Origin: Frederiksenia canicola
GTDB taxonomy: Bacteria; Pseudomonadota; Gammaproteobacteria; Enterobacterales; Pasteurellaceae
Direction of reading: 5' to 3'
DNA: 64,000 bases
NCBI RefSeq assembly: GCF_011455495.1
Contig: NZ_CP015029.1
Coordinates: 1,426,740 to 1,490,739, forward strand
Part shown: positions 42,822 to 52,227 of the stretch, piece after piece
Layout of the letters: each line of letters starts with the position of its first letter
Position numbering within the stretch: the first letter of the stretch is position 1
Notes under the pieces: model-generated
The model's input: the letters and a program-made list of their open reading frames with translations, nothing else
The model's database searches: none
What the model was told of the DNA's origin: nothing
Position numbers and translations under genes: made by a program

Positions 42822-42846
42822 AAAACAAAGGGGAGGCGAGCTCCCC
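42822..42846 (-). terminator. Attenuating hairpin between mglB and mglA
   Basis: On the minus strand GGGGAG-CTCG-CCTCCCC is followed by TTTGTTTTA, 10 bases past the mglB stop. Partial termination here would keep the binding protein in excess over the membrane components. A second palindromic block (GGGGATTTTCCCGC, GCGGGA) and an uptake signal at 42722-42730 fill the remainder of the gap. Confidence 0.7.
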
Positions 42847-42856
42847 AAAATCATTA

Positions 42857-43849
42857 TTATTTTAAAAACTCAGACAGGTTGTCTTTATCAACACCGACAT
42901 ATGGAATGCGAAGGATTTTATCTTTCAACATCCAGTTAGTGCCTTCAGCAATTGGTTTACCAGCTGCGAGATTGTTAGAAAGTTGAACAATCGCCTTACC
43001 TTGTGTTACGCCATCATTTAAAACTGTACCGGCAATTTCTCCTTTTTTGATGAGTTGTAATACTTCTGGTAACGCATCCACCCCAAAGATTGGTAATTTT
43101 TTACCGTGTGCTTTGGTTGCTTCTAATGCCCCCATTGCCATACCGTCATTGTTTGCAATAATTACTTCAATGTCTTTTGCTTTGGAGCTAGATAACCATG
43201 CATCCGTTTTATCTTTTGCAAGTGCGGCATCCCACATACCAGTGTCTTGGAATAGTTCTTCGGTTTGGATACCCACTTTATTGAGTTGATCAATGACATA
43301 TTTTGTACGCGCTTCCGCATCTGGGTGACCTGGTTCACCTTTTAATAGTACATACTGGATTTTGCCATCTTTATTTAAATCGGCCATTGGGTTGGCTTTC
43401 CAATATTTTGCGACAAGATCACCTTGGATCACGCCAGATTCTTGAGGGTTAGTTCCGACGTAGTAAGCATTTTCATAGCTGTTGATCGCGGCATCACCAG
43501 GGTCTTTATTGAAGAAAATAACAGGGATGTTATCTGGTTTTGCTTTACCAATGATGGTTTTTGCTGCGGAAGGGTCAACTAAGTTGATAGCAAGAGATTT
43601 TACGCCTTTAGAAATCAATACATCGACTTGGTCATTTTGGATAGATTGAGCGTTTTGAGAATCGTTCATCAATAATTCGATGTTTTTGAATTGAGTCGCT
43701 TCTTTCTCAATTTCTTTACGCATGAGTGACATAAAGTTATCATCATATTTATAGATGGTCACACCAACACGATCAGCTGCTTGTGCTGAAGTTGCAATTA
43801 CACCTAAACCGACAGCTAAAGCAAGTGAACTTAATACTGTTTTTTTCAT
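42857..43849 (-). CDS. mglB: D-galactose/glucose-binding periplasmic protein MglB
   Basis: A 330-residue secreted binding protein. The signal peptide is cleaved after SAQA (residue 24). The mature part matches the galactose-binding protein: [13 protein letters not shown], the EF-hand-like calcium loop [21 protein letters not shown] and [10 protein letters not shown]. It delivers galactose/glucose to MglAC and can serve chemoreceptors in motile species. It is the first and most expressed gene of mglBAC. Confidence 0.96.
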   Translation of the reverse strand: MKKTVLSSLALAVGLGVIATSAQAADRVGVTIYKYDDNFMSLMRKEIEKEATQFKNIELLMNDSQNAQSIQNDQVDVLISKGVKSLAINLVDPSAAKTIIGKAKPDNIPVIFFNKDPGDAAINSYENAYYVGTNPQESGVIQGDLVAKYWKANPMADLNKDGKIQYVLLKGEPGHPDAEARTKYVIDQLNKVGIQTEELFQDTGMWDAALAKDKTDAWLSSSKAKDIEVIIANNDGMAMGALEATKAHGKKLPIFGVDALPEVLQLIKKGEIAGTVLNDGVTQGKAIVQLSNNLAAGKPIAEGTNWMLKDKILRIPYVGVDKDNLSEFLK

Positions 43850-43913
43850 AATTGACTCCTAATTGGAATTTTAATTTCGATTAAATGTAGTCATCTTCTG
43901 ATGAGCTGGTGAA

Positions 43914-43956
43914 ATTTTACTCCAATTACGCAAAAAAAAATGTGATCTTATTCACA
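43914..43956 (-). promoter_or_regulatory. mglB promoter with class II CRP site
   Basis: The CRP palindrome (plus-strand TGTGATCTTATTCACA, 43941-43956) is centred at 43948.5. A minus-strand TAAAAT (43919-43914) then falls exactly at -12 to -7 for a start near 43907, placing CRP at -41.5 as in class II promoters. The expected start is about 58 bases before the mglB ATG. Confidence 0.75.
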
Positions 43957-43960
43957 GAAT

Positions 43961-43974
43961 TGCAAACGATTGCC
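43961..43974. promoter_or_regulatory. GalR/GalS-type operator upstream of mglB
   Basis: TGCAAACGATTGCC fits TGNAANCGNTTNCA at all but one fixed position. It is centred at -60.5 relative to the predicted start, the spacing of the external gal operator in E. coli. PurR or another LacI-family protein could also bind; no galS gene is in the window. Confidence 0.65.
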
Positions 43975-43983
43975 TAATATAAT

Positions 43984-45870
43984 TTACAAAAATTGAAAAT
44001 CCTTGATCTGATTGCGTAGCTGAGTTATCCATATTTTTTGATTCTGGGGCAACTTGTTTTGTGCAGATTCAAACCAGTGTTTGAGTTCAGGAAAATGTTC
44101 TGGATATCGTTGACACAAGCGTTTTAAACTGACGTAACAGCTTGCAAGTGAGCGTTGTGAATGAGCAAACCCAGCCAGATTACGGCGATCTTGGTCATCG
44201 AGTGCTATTGTAGCAAGCGGTGAGATCGTAATGATTTTTTGCAAATCAGCATAAACTTCCGTAAAAAAAGGCTGTAAAGGTAAATCTCGCTCAAATTGTA
44301 ATTTGGCTTGTTGTACAAATTGTTTGCCTACTTCCGTTAGTGGATAGAGCATCATCGCACTGCGTAAGCCACTGCTGGCTTCAGCAGCCGGGGTGATCTG
44401 TACCAACTCAAAACCGCACTCCGTCCAAAACGATAATAATGCCTTATTCAGCCCAAAACTGACGGAAACAAATTCAACAAACGGATCCATTTGCAAAATG
44501 ATTTGTGAAACTAACCGCTTGCCATAGCCTTGCCGTTGATATTCAGGCTGCACCGCAATGCGAGAAATCCGCATGGAACGTAGCCGACAAGCATCGGGCA
44601 AATTGCCTTGAAAACAGAGATATTGAGCGACTAAATTGCCTTGTGGGCGCCGTTCGCCCCGCCAAATCGCGTGGGTGAGTGTCTCATCTAACCCCCCTTC
44701 TTTCATTGCCCAACAGCCTGCGATAAGTTGTTGATCTTCAACCAGTTCATATAACTGTTGATCTTTAGCATCAAATAATCGGCGAAGATCCGTTGGGGTG
44801 GTTTTGTAGTGGGCTTGAGCGAGTAAATGGTAAAAATCGATCTTGGAAATCCCTTTTAATTCTCTTTTTTCAACAGGAGGGATTTCGTCATCTAAAAGCA
44901 ACAATTGTGAGATAAATTGTTCGAGCGGATCATCTTCCTGCCAACGCAACGGCTGGGTAAGTTGCCATTGTCGGTTAGGACGTTGTAATGTGGGAAGAAA
45001 TTTCAACGAAAAGCCTCGCCCTGTACCTTCGTAATTTTGGGTAGTTGTGGTTAAAACGACTTTCGCAAAATAGTCACAAAAAGTATGTAACATCGGCAAT
45101 GGTAGGCTAGCGGCTTCGTCAATAAACAGCCATTGCTGAGGTGAAATTTTTTTTAAATCAATTAGTTGAATAAGTTTATCGGGGGCGAAAAAGGGAATGG
45201 CTGCCGATTCAATCCCTTTCCAAAAATTGGGTAATGCCGAATGGCTGCGGGCGGTAATCAACACTTGATGGGTCTTTGCAAGTTGCTCAGCAAGTTTGCC
45301 TGAAATAGTCGATTTTCCTCGCCCACGAGGTGCAGTAATTAAATGAATATCCGCCCGATCAAGCGGTAAGTTTTGCAGAATAATTTGCTGCTCGGCAGTC
45401 AAATCAAACGCTTTTTGAGTGGCGTTGTCACGTTTTTTGAGCAAGGCAGGCAATTCATTGACAATATCAAATCCAAATTTTGCCACTAATTGTTTGAAAT
45501 AAGCATAAAAATTCGGGGCAGCAGTAGCTTGTTGATTATTCCAGCGTAGCGAATCGACATCCACTTGCAGTGTTAATTCGTGCCATTTGGGGCAGAGTAG
45601 AAAAAGCGTGCCGTTGTCTTGAATAGTGCCCGCCACAATCGCCAATGCCTCTAAATTCAAACAAACCCCATTCTCCGCCCGCATATCGTAAATTGCATAG
45701 GGAAACTCCTGACCGAGCAGGGTTTTTGCATTGGAGAAGGGGATAGGAAAAAGGGAAGAAGGAAGATAAATCTGTCCTGAATGTACAGAATGTTGATTGC
45801 TTTCAGTCGTGCTCCTCTCTTTTTCAAAGTGAGGAGCCAGTTCGTTACTAATGACAACTAATCGCCGCAT
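43984..45870 (-). CDS. tmcA: tRNA(Met) cytidine acetyltransferase TmcA
   Basis: A 628-residue enzyme forming N4-acetylcytidine at position 34 of elongator tRNA-Met. An N-terminal DUF1726 domain, an ATPase/helicase-like domain with Walker A APRGRGKST (about 180-188) and FIDEAASLPLPML (Walker B), a GNAT domain (SMRISRIAVQPEYQRQGYGKRLV) and a C-terminal tRNA-binding part are visible. It overlaps ybeY by one base, so the two tRNA/rRNA-maturation genes are coupled. Shorter than E. coli TmcA (671). Confidence 0.93.
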   Translation of the reverse strand: MRRLVVISNELAPHFEKERSTTESNQHSVHSGQIYLPSSLFPIPFSNAKTLLGQEFPYAIYDMRAENGVCLNLEALAIVAGTIQDNGTLFLLCPKWHELTLQVDVDSLRWNNQQATAAPNFYAYFKQLVAKFGFDIVNELPALLKKRDNATQKAFDLTAEQQIILQNLPLDRADIHLITAPRGRGKSTISGKLAEQLAKTHQVLITARSHSALPNFWKGIESAAIPFFAPDKLIQLIDLKKISPQQWLFIDEAASLPLPMLHTFCDYFAKVVLTTTTQNYEGTGRGFSLKFLPTLQRPNRQWQLTQPLRWQEDDPLEQFISQLLLLDDEIPPVEKRELKGISKIDFYHLLAQAHYKTTPTDLRRLFDAKDQQLYELVEDQQLIAGCWAMKEGGLDETLTHAIWRGERRPQGNLVAQYLCFQGNLPDACRLRSMRISRIAVQPEYQRQGYGKRLVSQIILQMDPFVEFVSVSFGLNKALLSFWTECGFELVQITPAAEASSGLRSAMMLYPLTEVGKQFVQQAKLQFERDLPLQPFFTEVYADLQKIITISPLATIALDDQDRRNLAGFAHSQRSLASCYVSLKRLCQRYPEHFPELKHWFESAQNKLPQNQKIWITQLRNQIKDFQFL

Positions 45871-46358
45871 TATTCTGCCAATTTCTCGCTAATATACGGA
45901 TCTTCAAACCCAAGGGAGTGCATAATTTCAGTTTCGAGGTTTTCCATTTCTTCGGCTTCTTCATCAGTTAAATGATCGTAGCCGAGTAAATGCAGCGTAC
46001 CGTGAATGGCAAGATGAGCCCAATGAGCCTCCAGCGGTTTTCGCTGTTCTTCTGCTTCTTTTTCAACTACTTGGCGACAAATCACTAAATCGCCCAACAA
46101 CGGCATCTCAATACCTTCAGGCATTTCAAACGGGAACGACAGGACGTTAGTTGGCTTGTCTTTACCACGATAAGTCAAATTCAGCTCGTGGCTTTCGGCT
46201 TCATCGACAATACGAACAGTGATTTCCGTTTCGGGATAGTTTGCCATTTTGGCTTCTAAGGTCAAGGCTTGGTTGATCCAAGTGTGAAATTGTTGCTCGC
46301 TCGGCAAGCCGTTTTGGTTTTCACTGGCGAGTTGGAGATCGATATAGAGATTTTGCAT
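45870..46358 (-). CDS. ybeY: Endoribonuclease YbeY (rRNA maturation factor)
   Basis: A 162-residue UPF0054 metalloprotein. The zinc motif [11 protein letters not shown] (H3 pattern) lies near 123-133, with TNVLSFPFE and [14 protein letters not shown] upstream. It processes the 3' end of 16S rRNA and takes part in ribosome quality control. The ybeZ neighbour of many genomes is absent here; tmcA follows instead with a 1-base overlap. Confidence 0.95.
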   Translation of the reverse strand: MQNLYIDLQLASENQNGLPSEQQFHTWINQALTLEAKMANYPETEITVRIVDEAESHELNLTYRGKDKPTNVLSFPFEMPEGIEMPLLGDLVICRQVVEKEAEEQRKPLEAHWAHLAIHGTLHLLGYDHLTDEEAEEMENLETEIMHSLGFEDPYISEKLAE

Positions 46359-46553
46359 AATGTGGTTTCAAGAAAAAAATAATGGCTATTCTAGCGGAGT
46401 TTTATGAGAAAATCATGTTGTGAATTGGCGTGAAATATGCCGAAAAAGAGCATAAGGTGCGTGCTGTCGGGCGATTGTCGCCTTACTGTCGTGGCGAATA
46501 AAAGTGATCTGAATAAAATGAACGGCACACAAACAATGATTAAGGAGAATGTG

Positions 46554-47033
46554 ATGATTATTCAAAAATTACGTTTACAACGCGGTTGGTCACAAGAACA
46601 ACTGGCGGAAATCAGTGGACTGAGTGTCAGAACAATTCAGCGACTTGAAAAAGGGCAAAGCGGTAGCTTAGAAAGTTTAAAAGCATTGGCGGCTGTTTTT
46701 GAAGTCGATTTTCACCAACTACAAGGAGAACAAACCATGACAGAGCAACATATCGAAACAGGAACAGTGATTCAAAAACAAGAAAATGAGGCATTAAGTT
46801 ATGCCCAAAAATTACGGCATTTCTATTTAAAAACCATTGTTTTTACCTTCATTTTGATGATACTTGCGGTGATTAATTACTTCACTTCAGATTATTGGTG
46901 GGTGCTGTGGGTGTGGTTAGGATTTGCGGTCCATTTAGCCATTTCAGGGTTTAAGCTGTTTGTGAAAGAAAACCTATTTTCAGGCAAATGGGAACAGAAA
47001 GTCGTTGAAAAACGCTTAGGTCGAAAACTATAA
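46554..47033 (+). CDS. XRE-family regulator fused to a two-transmembrane (2TM) domain
   Basis: A 159-residue protein. Residues 1-58 are a helix-turn-helix (LRLQRGWSQEQLAEISGLSVRTIQRLEKG), a polar linker follows (about 60-90), then two hydrophobic segments (about 92-110 and 116-134) and a basic tail. This is the layout of 2TM-domain proteins. ATG 46554 has AAGGAGA 5 bases upstream, so the 39-codon upstream extension of the frame is discounted. It may be a membrane-tethered transcription regulator; targets are unknown. Confidence 0.8.
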   Translation: MIIQKLRLQRGWSQEQLAEISGLSVRTIQRLEKGQSGSLESLKALAAVFEVDFHQLQGEQTMTEQHIETGTVIQKQENEALSYAQKLRHFYLKTIVFTFILMILAVINYFTSDYWWVLWVWLGFAVHLAISGFKLFVKENLFSGKWEQKVVEKRLGRKL

Positions 47034-47036
47034 CAA

Positions 47037-47058
47037 AATCGGGGCTTTTGCCCCGATT
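47037..47058. terminator. Terminator between the XRE-2TM gene and moaE
   Basis: AATCGGGGC-TTTT-GCCCCGATT is a perfect 9-bp stem; on the minus strand it is followed by TTTTG, serving moaE. Confidence 0.8.
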
Positions 47059-47066
47059 GTCATTGA

Positions 47067-47519
47067 TTATTGCCATTTTTCCGCAGCGATTTGATCGCTT
47101 TCACGTCCTTCAATCCAGCGTTCGCCTTGGTCGGTGGTTTCTCGTTTCCAAAAGGGTGCTTTGGTTTTCAGATAATCCATCATAAATTCGTTGGCGGCGT
47201 AGGCATCAACTCGGTGAGCAGAGCTCACTCCAACTAACACGATTTCATCGCCTGTGTATAGTTGTCCGATACGGTGAATAATCGCGACTCGTTGTAAATC
47301 CCAACGGCTACGGGCTTCTGCCACAATTTCACCGAGTGCTTTTTCAGTCATTGCAGGGTAGTGTTCAAGATAGAGCCCCGATACGTTATCGCCCAAATTC
47401 ATTTCCCGAACTTTGCCAACAAACAGGGTTGTTGCCCCTACGCTGTGCTGTTCGCTTAACCAACGATAAATCGCATTTTGGTCGAAATTTTCCGTTTGCA
47501 CTTGAATTAACGTTTCCAT
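47067..47519 (-). CDS. moaE: Molybdopterin synthase catalytic subunit MoaE
   Basis: A 150-residue subunit. FVGKVREMN, LYLEHYPAMTEKAL, IIHRIGQLYTGDEIVLVGVSSAHR and the C-terminal YLKTKAPFWKRETT (catalytic Lys residues) match the family. With MoaD it converts cyclic pyranopterin monophosphate to molybdopterin. It overlaps moaD by one base. Confidence 0.95.
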   Translation of the reverse strand: METLIQVQTENFDQNAIYRWLSEQHSVGATTLFVGKVREMNLGDNVSGLYLEHYPAMTEKALGEIVAEARSRWDLQRVAIIHRIGQLYTGDEIVLVGVSSAHRVDAYAANEFMMDYLKTKAPFWKRETTDQGERWIEGRESDQIAAEKWQ

Positions 47520-47764
47520 TAGCCCCCCGTGACTGGTGGGAAAAAGGCGATTTCGTCCCCGTCTTTGATTTCAGCAGAAAGAGGAGAAATAGTTTGGTTG
47601 ATTGCGACCAACAATTTTCCCGCTTGTAATGCCAACTCCCACTTACCGCCTTGTGCAGCAAGATGTTGGCGTAATGTCTCAGCAGTGGCGAAGGCAGCGT
47701 CCAGTTCTAATTGATCAACGCCCACTAATTCACGAGTTTGGGCGAAAAAAAGGATTTTTAGCAT
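47519..47764 (-). CDS. moaD: Molybdopterin synthase sulfur carrier subunit MoaD
   Basis: An 81-residue ubiquitin-fold protein ending in the required Gly-Gly (FFPPVTGG), which MoeB adenylates and a sulfurtransferase thiocarboxylates. LKILFFAQTREL and DGDEIAFFPPV fit the family. moaE follows with a 1-base overlap. Upstream, pldA on the plus strand separates it from moaC, so moaDE needs its own promoter or a long antisense transcript. Confidence 0.94.
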   Translation of the reverse strand: MLKILFFAQTRELVGVDQLELDAAFATAETLRQHLAAQGGKWELALQAGKLLVAINQTISPLSAEIKDGDEIAFFPPVTGG

Positions 47765-47902
47765 ACTCTTTTATCCAAAAAGCACGACAAGCGGTCAGTT
47801 TTGCAGAATTTTTTGCAAATTGCTTGCCGTAAATGAAAATTGCGTTGATTTTAACATAAAATCGGTAGAATATTTCTTTTAGTCTTTAAAGGAGATCGAA
47901 TA

Positions 47903-48760
47903 ATGAAACAAACTTCTATTGTGATGCTTTCCTTGCTCACTATGTTGGCAAATCCGAGTTTAGCGGAAGATTCCTTCAATACTTTTCCTTATAAAAGTAA
48001 AACCGCAGCGTTGTTAGCCAAACGTTCAGATGATTTTATTGGTCTAATGGCATACGATCAGAATTATTTGATATATAGCCTCTCAAATGAAAATTTTCAA
48101 TTTGACAAGCAAAAAATGCAGCCAGATGAAATCAAATTTCAATTAAGCCTTGCATTGCCGATTTGGCGGGGAATTGTTGGTGAAAATTCAGTGTTAGCGG
48201 GAACATATAGTCAGCGATCTTGGTTTCAAATCCGTAATACGCAACAATCGTCGCCATTTCGTGAAAGCAACTATGAGCCACAACTCTTTCTAGCATGGCA
48301 AACACAATATGCTTTACCTTTTGGTTGGCAGTTAAATGATATTGAAACAGGGTTTAATCACCAGTCTAATGGGAAAAATGCAGAAGATATGCAATCTCGC
48401 AGTTGGAATCGCCTTTATACTCGAGCCTCCGCTAGTAAAGGCAATTGGATCGTCGAACTCAAGCCTTGGTGGAGAGTGCCTGAAAAAGCAAGAAGCGATG
48501 ATAATCCAGACATCACCAAATATCGTAGCTATTTTGATTTGACCGTTGGTTATCGTTACCAAGAACACCAATTCAAGCTGAAAGGGCATTATCATCCACG
48601 TCACCACAAAGGCGGGGTTGAGGCGACTTATAGCTACCCACTTACCAAATACATTCGTTTTTATACGCAATATTATGGCGGTTATGGCGAATCGTTAATT
48701 GATTACAATAAAAATATCCAACGTATTGGTGTGGGGATTTCGCTGAATAATGTGTTCTAA
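47903..48760 (+). CDS. pldA: Outer membrane phospholipase A (OMPLA)
   Basis: A 285-residue beta-barrel enzyme. A signal peptide is cleaved after about residue 21 (SLA). The catalytic triad is visible as His153 and Ser155 in FNHQSNG and Asn169 in SRSWNRLYTR; two extra residues lie between Ser and Asn compared with E. coli. The C-terminus ends in Phe (LNNVF) as in barrel proteins. It hydrolyses outer-membrane phospholipids as a dimer with calcium. It is shorter than many OMPLAs but complete. AAAGGAG precedes the ATG, and it sits inside the moa cluster on the opposite strand. Confidence 0.92.
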   Translation: MKQTSIVMLSLLTMLANPSLAEDSFNTFPYKSKTAALLAKRSDDFIGLMAYDQNYLIYSLSNENFQFDKQKMQPDEIKFQLSLALPIWRGIVGENSVLAGTYSQRSWFQIRNTQQSSPFRESNYEPQLFLAWQTQYALPFGWQLNDIETGFNHQSNGKNAEDMQSRSWNRLYTRASASKGNWIVELKPWWRVPEKARSDDNPDITKYRSYFDLTVGYRYQEHQFKLKGHYHPRHHKGGVEATYSYPLTKYIRFYTQYYGGYGESLIDYNKNIQRIGVGISLNNVF

Positions 48761-48807
48761 ATGAGTGGGTAGATTTGCAAAAGATCAGCCAGAACTACCC
48801 GCTTGTG

Positions 48808-49287
48808 TTAGCGATCCGCCACGAAATCGCCCGACTTCCCGCCACTTTTGGCGAGTAGGCGAACCTGTTCAATGACCATATCTTTTTGTACCGCTTTGCA
48901 CATATCGTAAATGGTCAACGCCGCCACGCTGGCGGCAGTTAGGGCTTCCATTTCTACGCCGGTTTTGCCAGTGAGTTTGCACAGAGATTCGATCCGCACT
49001 TGGTTCGTTTCGGGCAAGGCTTCCAATTGGACTTCGACTTTCGAGAGTAACAATGGGTGGCAGAGCGGGATCAATTCCCAGGTCCGTTTTGCTGCTTGAA
49101 TGCCTGCAATGCGGGCAGTGGCGAACACGTCGCCCTTGTGGTGATTGCCTGAAATAATCATTTGTAAGGTTTCAGGTTTCATCGTGATAAAGGCTTCCGC
49201 TCGTGCTTCCCGCACGCTATCTTGTTTCATTGAAACATCGACCATATTTGCTTCGCCGTTTTGGTTTATGTGGGTGAAATTTGTCAT
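48808..49287 (-). CDS. moaC: Cyclic pyranopterin monophosphate synthase MoaC
   Basis: A 159-residue enzyme acting after MoaA in molybdopterin synthesis. [74 protein letters not shown] and KSGGKSGDF are the conserved blocks. It is about 100 bases downstream of moaA with an uptake signal (near 49360) in the gap. Confidence 0.96.
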   Translation of the reverse strand: MTNFTHINQNGEANMVDVSMKQDSVREARAEAFITMKPETLQMIISGNHHKGDVFATARIAGIQAAKRTWELIPLCHPLLLSKVEVQLEALPETNQVRIESLCKLTGKTGVEMEALTAASVAALTIYDMCKAVQKDMVIEQVRLLAKSGGKSGDFVADR

Positions 49288-49389
49288 GGTTGTCTATTTT
49301 GGGGTTAAGGTAAGATCGAGTACTTTTGAGTGATGACGTTTCTTTGCTTGTGTAATACAAGCGGTCAGTTCCGCATCATTTTTTGCGAA

Positions 49390-50412
49390 TTATCCACCAA
49401 TACTGGCTAAATTGTTCCGCACACCGCTATCGCCAATATGTAGATAGTGGTGTTCCCGTTTGCCTTGTAGGGCGGCTTTTAGGCGAGTTTCGAGTTGCAA
49501 TTGTTGTTCGTCTGATTGCAATAAATCCCGAATATTCACCCCTTCTTCACCGAATAGGCAGAGATGCAATTTGCCAAGGGCGGAAACACGCAGGCGGTTG
49601 CAGCTGGCACAGAAATTCTTTTCATAAGGCATAATCAACCCGATTTCCCCTTGATAATCGGGGTGAGTAAGCACTTTGGCTGGGCCGTCCGTCAATCCTT
49701 TCGGCTTGAGTTGCCAGCCTTCACGGGTAAGCCGTTCTAAAATAGTTTGCCCTGACAGGTGTTGCTGTTGGAAGAAACTGTCCATTTCGCCTGTTTCCAT
49801 CAGCTCAATAAACCGCATCTGGATCGGACGATCTTTAATCCAACGCAGGAAATCGTCCAAACCTTTGGCGGTGTATTGCTTCATCAATACCGCATTCACT
49901 TTCACTTTGTTGTAACCGATTTCAAAGGCTTTGTCGATGCCATTTAAAATGGTTTGCAGCTTGTTTTCGCCCGTAATTAAATGGAATTGACGAGGATCAA
50001 GGCTATCTACGCTAACATTCAAGTTCGTAATGCCCGCTTGCTGCCACAACGCTACGTCACGTTCCATACGATAGCCGTTGGTAGTCAGTGCCACTTGGCG
50101 AATGCCTGCGGTTTGTGAAATGGTATGAGCGATGTCGAGAAAGTCTTTACGCAAGGTTGGCTCACCGCCCGTAATTCGCACTTTTTCTGTGCCGAGATCA
50201 GCAAAGGTTCGCACAAGGCGTTGAATTTCATCCACATTCAGAAACGTCTGTTTATGTTTGGGCGGATGATAGCCGTCGGGCAAGCAGTAGTTGCAACGGA
50301 AATTGCACACATCGGTAATCGATAGCCGCAAATAGACATATTGTCTCGCAAAGCGGTCGATTAACCCAGAAACTTCAGGCTCGCCGACATTTTTGATCGG
50401 GATAGATTGCAT
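49390..50412 (-). CDS. moaA: GTP 3',8-cyclase MoaA, radical SAM
   Basis: A 340-residue radical-SAM enzyme converting GTP to 3',8-cyclo-7,8-dihydro-GTP. The SAM cluster CNFRCNYC uses Cys36, Cys40 and Cys43; the second cluster uses [18 protein letters not shown] near the C-terminus, and the chain ends in Gly-Gly. ATG 50412 is preceded by AAAGGTG, which is the 3' edge of the MoCo riboswitch; the frame extension to 50472 is inside that riboswitch and is not coding. Confidence 0.96.
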   Translation of the reverse strand: MQSIPIKNVGEPEVSGLIDRFARQYVYLRLSITDVCNFRCNYCLPDGYHPPKHKQTFLNVDEIQRLVRTFADLGTEKVRITGGEPTLRKDFLDIAHTISQTAGIRQVALTTNGYRMERDVALWQQAGITNLNVSVDSLDPRQFHLITGENKLQTILNGIDKAFEIGYNKVKVNAVLMKQYTAKGLDDFLRWIKDRPIQMRFIELMETGEMDSFFQQQHLSGQTILERLTREGWQLKPKGLTDGPAKVLTHPDYQGEIGLIMPYEKNFCASCNRLRVSALGKLHLCLFGEEGVNIRDLLQSDEQQLQLETRLKAALQGKREHHYLHIGDSGVRNNLASIGG

Positions 50413-50416
50413 TTGA

Positions 50417-50525
50417 CACCTTTCTAAATACGAGTGGAAGGGTAATTTCTCACCCATCCATTGAATCAACACTGATTACTGGCTTGCTACCATATCAAAG
50501 ACTTAGGTGCACAAGCTCGGAGTCG
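50417..50525 (-). promoter_or_regulatory. Molybdenum cofactor (MoCo) riboswitch of moaA
   Basis: On the minus strand the leader begins ACTCCGAGC (from 50523), has an AGCTTG/CAAGC-type stem, a GGGTGAGAAATTACCC hairpin (within 50436-50459), and closes with CACTCGTATTTAGAAAGGTG, where CTCG pairs back with CGAG. These conserved ends match the MoCo RNA motif known ahead of E. coli and Haemophilus moaA from recall. The ribosome site AGGTG (50417-50421) is part of the 3' conserved segment, so control of translation is likely. Confidence 0.82.
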
Positions 50526-50546
50526 TCTGTTCGTTAAATTTTTGAT

Positions 50547-50575
50547 ATTGTAGAGATTATGATGAATTTACGCAA
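50547..50575 (-). promoter_or_regulatory. moaA promoter
   Basis: On the minus strand TTGCGT (50575-50570) and TACAAT (50552-50547) with a 17-base spacer, starting transcription about 15-20 bases before the riboswitch. Confidence 0.65.
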
Positions 50576-50659
50576 GGAAACTGTTATGGGTTTGATACTC
50601 AAATGAAAAAGGGTAGAATGTCACCAAAATGATTATTTATATTTTGGATTGGAGTCAAA

Positions 50660-51067
50660 ATGAAAAATAGATGGCTTTTTATTGCTGCGTTGAGCGGATT
50701 TTTTTGGGTGGCGTTTGGGGCAATGACCTCTCATGCGTTGGAGCATCATTTGAGCGATCAAGGATTGATTTGGATTGAAAAAGGAATGAGATATCAAATG
50801 TTTCATACCCTTGCCTTATTGGGATTAGGCCTATTCCAAATTGCAAATAATTTACAGAATCCACCCGCTTGCCGAGAGAAAGCCTTTAACATTATTGGTG
50901 GTAGCTGGGCGTTAGGCATTTTACTATTTAGCGGCAGTTTATATGCGTTAGCACTTGATGTCGGTCGTGTCTTTGTGTGGACAACACCAATTGGTGGAAT
51001 TTTATTCTTAGTTGGCTGGGCTGCTTTGCTGTTCATTAGCGTTATGCAACGGAAAAATAATGAATAA
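50660..51067 (+). CDS. ygdD: DUF423 membrane protein YgdD
   Basis: A 135-residue protein with four hydrophobic segments. [25 protein letters not shown] and the closing [17 protein letters not shown] match the DUF423 family (E. coli YgdD), whose function is unknown. GGAG precedes the ATG. It overlaps rlmM by 8 bases; the pair is also adjacent in E. coli. Confidence 0.88.
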   Translation: MKNRWLFIAALSGFFWVAFGAMTSHALEHHLSDQGLIWIEKGMRYQMFHTLALLGLGLFQIANNLQNPPACREKAFNIIGGSWALGILLFSGSLYALALDVGRVFVWTTPIGGILFLVGWAALLFISVMQRKNNE

Positions 51068-52148
51068 ACTCGCATTATATTGCCGTGTCGGGTTTGAGAA
51101 AGAAGTGGCGGGCGAAATCAGTGACAAGGCGGCTGAGCTTGGTGTGTTTGGCTTCGCTAATCTCAAAGAAAACAGTGGTTTTGTGATTTTTGAATGTTAC
51201 CAAATCGGCGAGGCAGATCGTCTGGCTAGAGCGCTGGATTTACGTTCACTGATTTTTGTGCGACAAATGATTGTGGTAGGTAATTTGTTACAGGATTTGC
51301 CCGAAAATGATCGCATTTCGCCAATTTTGGCGGAATATCAACCGCTTGCACCGAAAAATAGTAGCGAAATTGTGGTCGAAACGCCAGACACCAATGAAGC
51401 TAAAGAGCTGCTGACTTTTTGTCGTAAATTCACTGTGCCACTGCGAGCAGCGCTGAGAAAACAGGGCTGGCTCGGGGCGAAACCATCAGCAAAAAATAGT
51501 ATTACCTTGCATATTTTGTTTATCGGCTCGGGCAAATGCTATGCTGGCTATGCCTATAATTTCAACCGTTCACCCCATTTTATGGGTATTCCTCGCTTAA
51601 AATTCCCTGCTGATGCTCCAAGCCGTTCAACCTTGAAACTGGAAGAAGCGATTTTGGCATTTGTTCCTGCGGCAGACGAGAAAAAGCGGCTGAATGAAAA
51701 TATGATCGGAGTCGATCTGGGGGCTTGTCCAGGTGGTTGGACTTACCAACTGGTTAAACGTGGATTGTTCGTGTATGCGGTCGATCACGGCAAAATGGCA
51801 GCGAGTTTGCATGATACGGGGCGGATTGAACACTGTGCGGAAGACGGCTTTAAATTCCAGCCGCCCAAACGTAAGCAGATTGACTGGCTGGTATGCGATA
51901 TGGTGGAACAACCGATGCGAATTGCTAAGCTCATCGCCAAATGGTTGGTTAATGGCTGGTGCCGGGAAACGATTTTCAACCTAAAATTGCCGATGAAAAA
52001 GCGTTATCAGGAAGTTAAGCTCTGTTTGGCATTTTTGCAAGACGAATTGACCAAACAAGGTTTGTGGTTCACTATTCAAGCCAAACATCTCTACCACGAT
52101 CGCGAAGAAATCACCGTACATATTGCTGTATTGGGTAAAAAGTCGTAG
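51060..52148 (+). CDS. rlmM: 23S rRNA 2'-O-methyltransferase RlmM
   Basis: A 362-residue SAM enzyme methylating C2498 of 23S rRNA. An N-terminal THUMP domain (about 1-155), then the Rossmann core with [19 protein letters not shown] (about 218-236), [11 protein letters not shown] and [16 protein letters not shown] 51060 ([11 protein letters not shown]) is the family start; the frame extends upstream into ygdD and is not used. Confidence 0.94.
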   Translation: MNKLALYCRVGFEKEVAGEISDKAAELGVFGFANLKENSGFVIFECYQIGEADRLARALDLRSLIFVRQMIVVGNLLQDLPENDRISPILAEYQPLAPKNSSEIVVETPDTNEAKELLTFCRKFTVPLRAALRKQGWLGAKPSAKNSITLHILFIGSGKCYAGYAYNFNRSPHFMGIPRLKFPADAPSRSTLKLEEAILAFVPAADEKKRLNENMIGVDLGACPGGWTYQLVKRGLFVYAVDHGKMAASLHDTGRIEHCAEDGFKFQPPKRKQIDWLVCDMVEQPMRIAKLIAKWLVNGWCRETIFNLKLPMKKRYQEVKLCLAFLQDELTKQGLWFTIQAKHLYHDREEITVHIAVLGKKS

Positions 52149-52227
52149 AAAAGACACCGTAACAAGCGGTCAGATTGACCAGAAATTTTGCAAATGGGAC
52201 ATGAATCAGATCATCATGTCCCATTTT

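Noticed and set aside
46437-46553. N-terminal extension of the XRE-2TM protein
   Set aside because: The sequence shows no similarity to the helix-turn-helix family, and a clear AAGGAGA plus ATG at 46554 defines the start.
50413-50472. Twenty extra N-terminal residues of MoaA
   Set aside because: This stretch is the conserved 3' part of the MoCo riboswitch and contains the ribosome binding site for the start at 50412.
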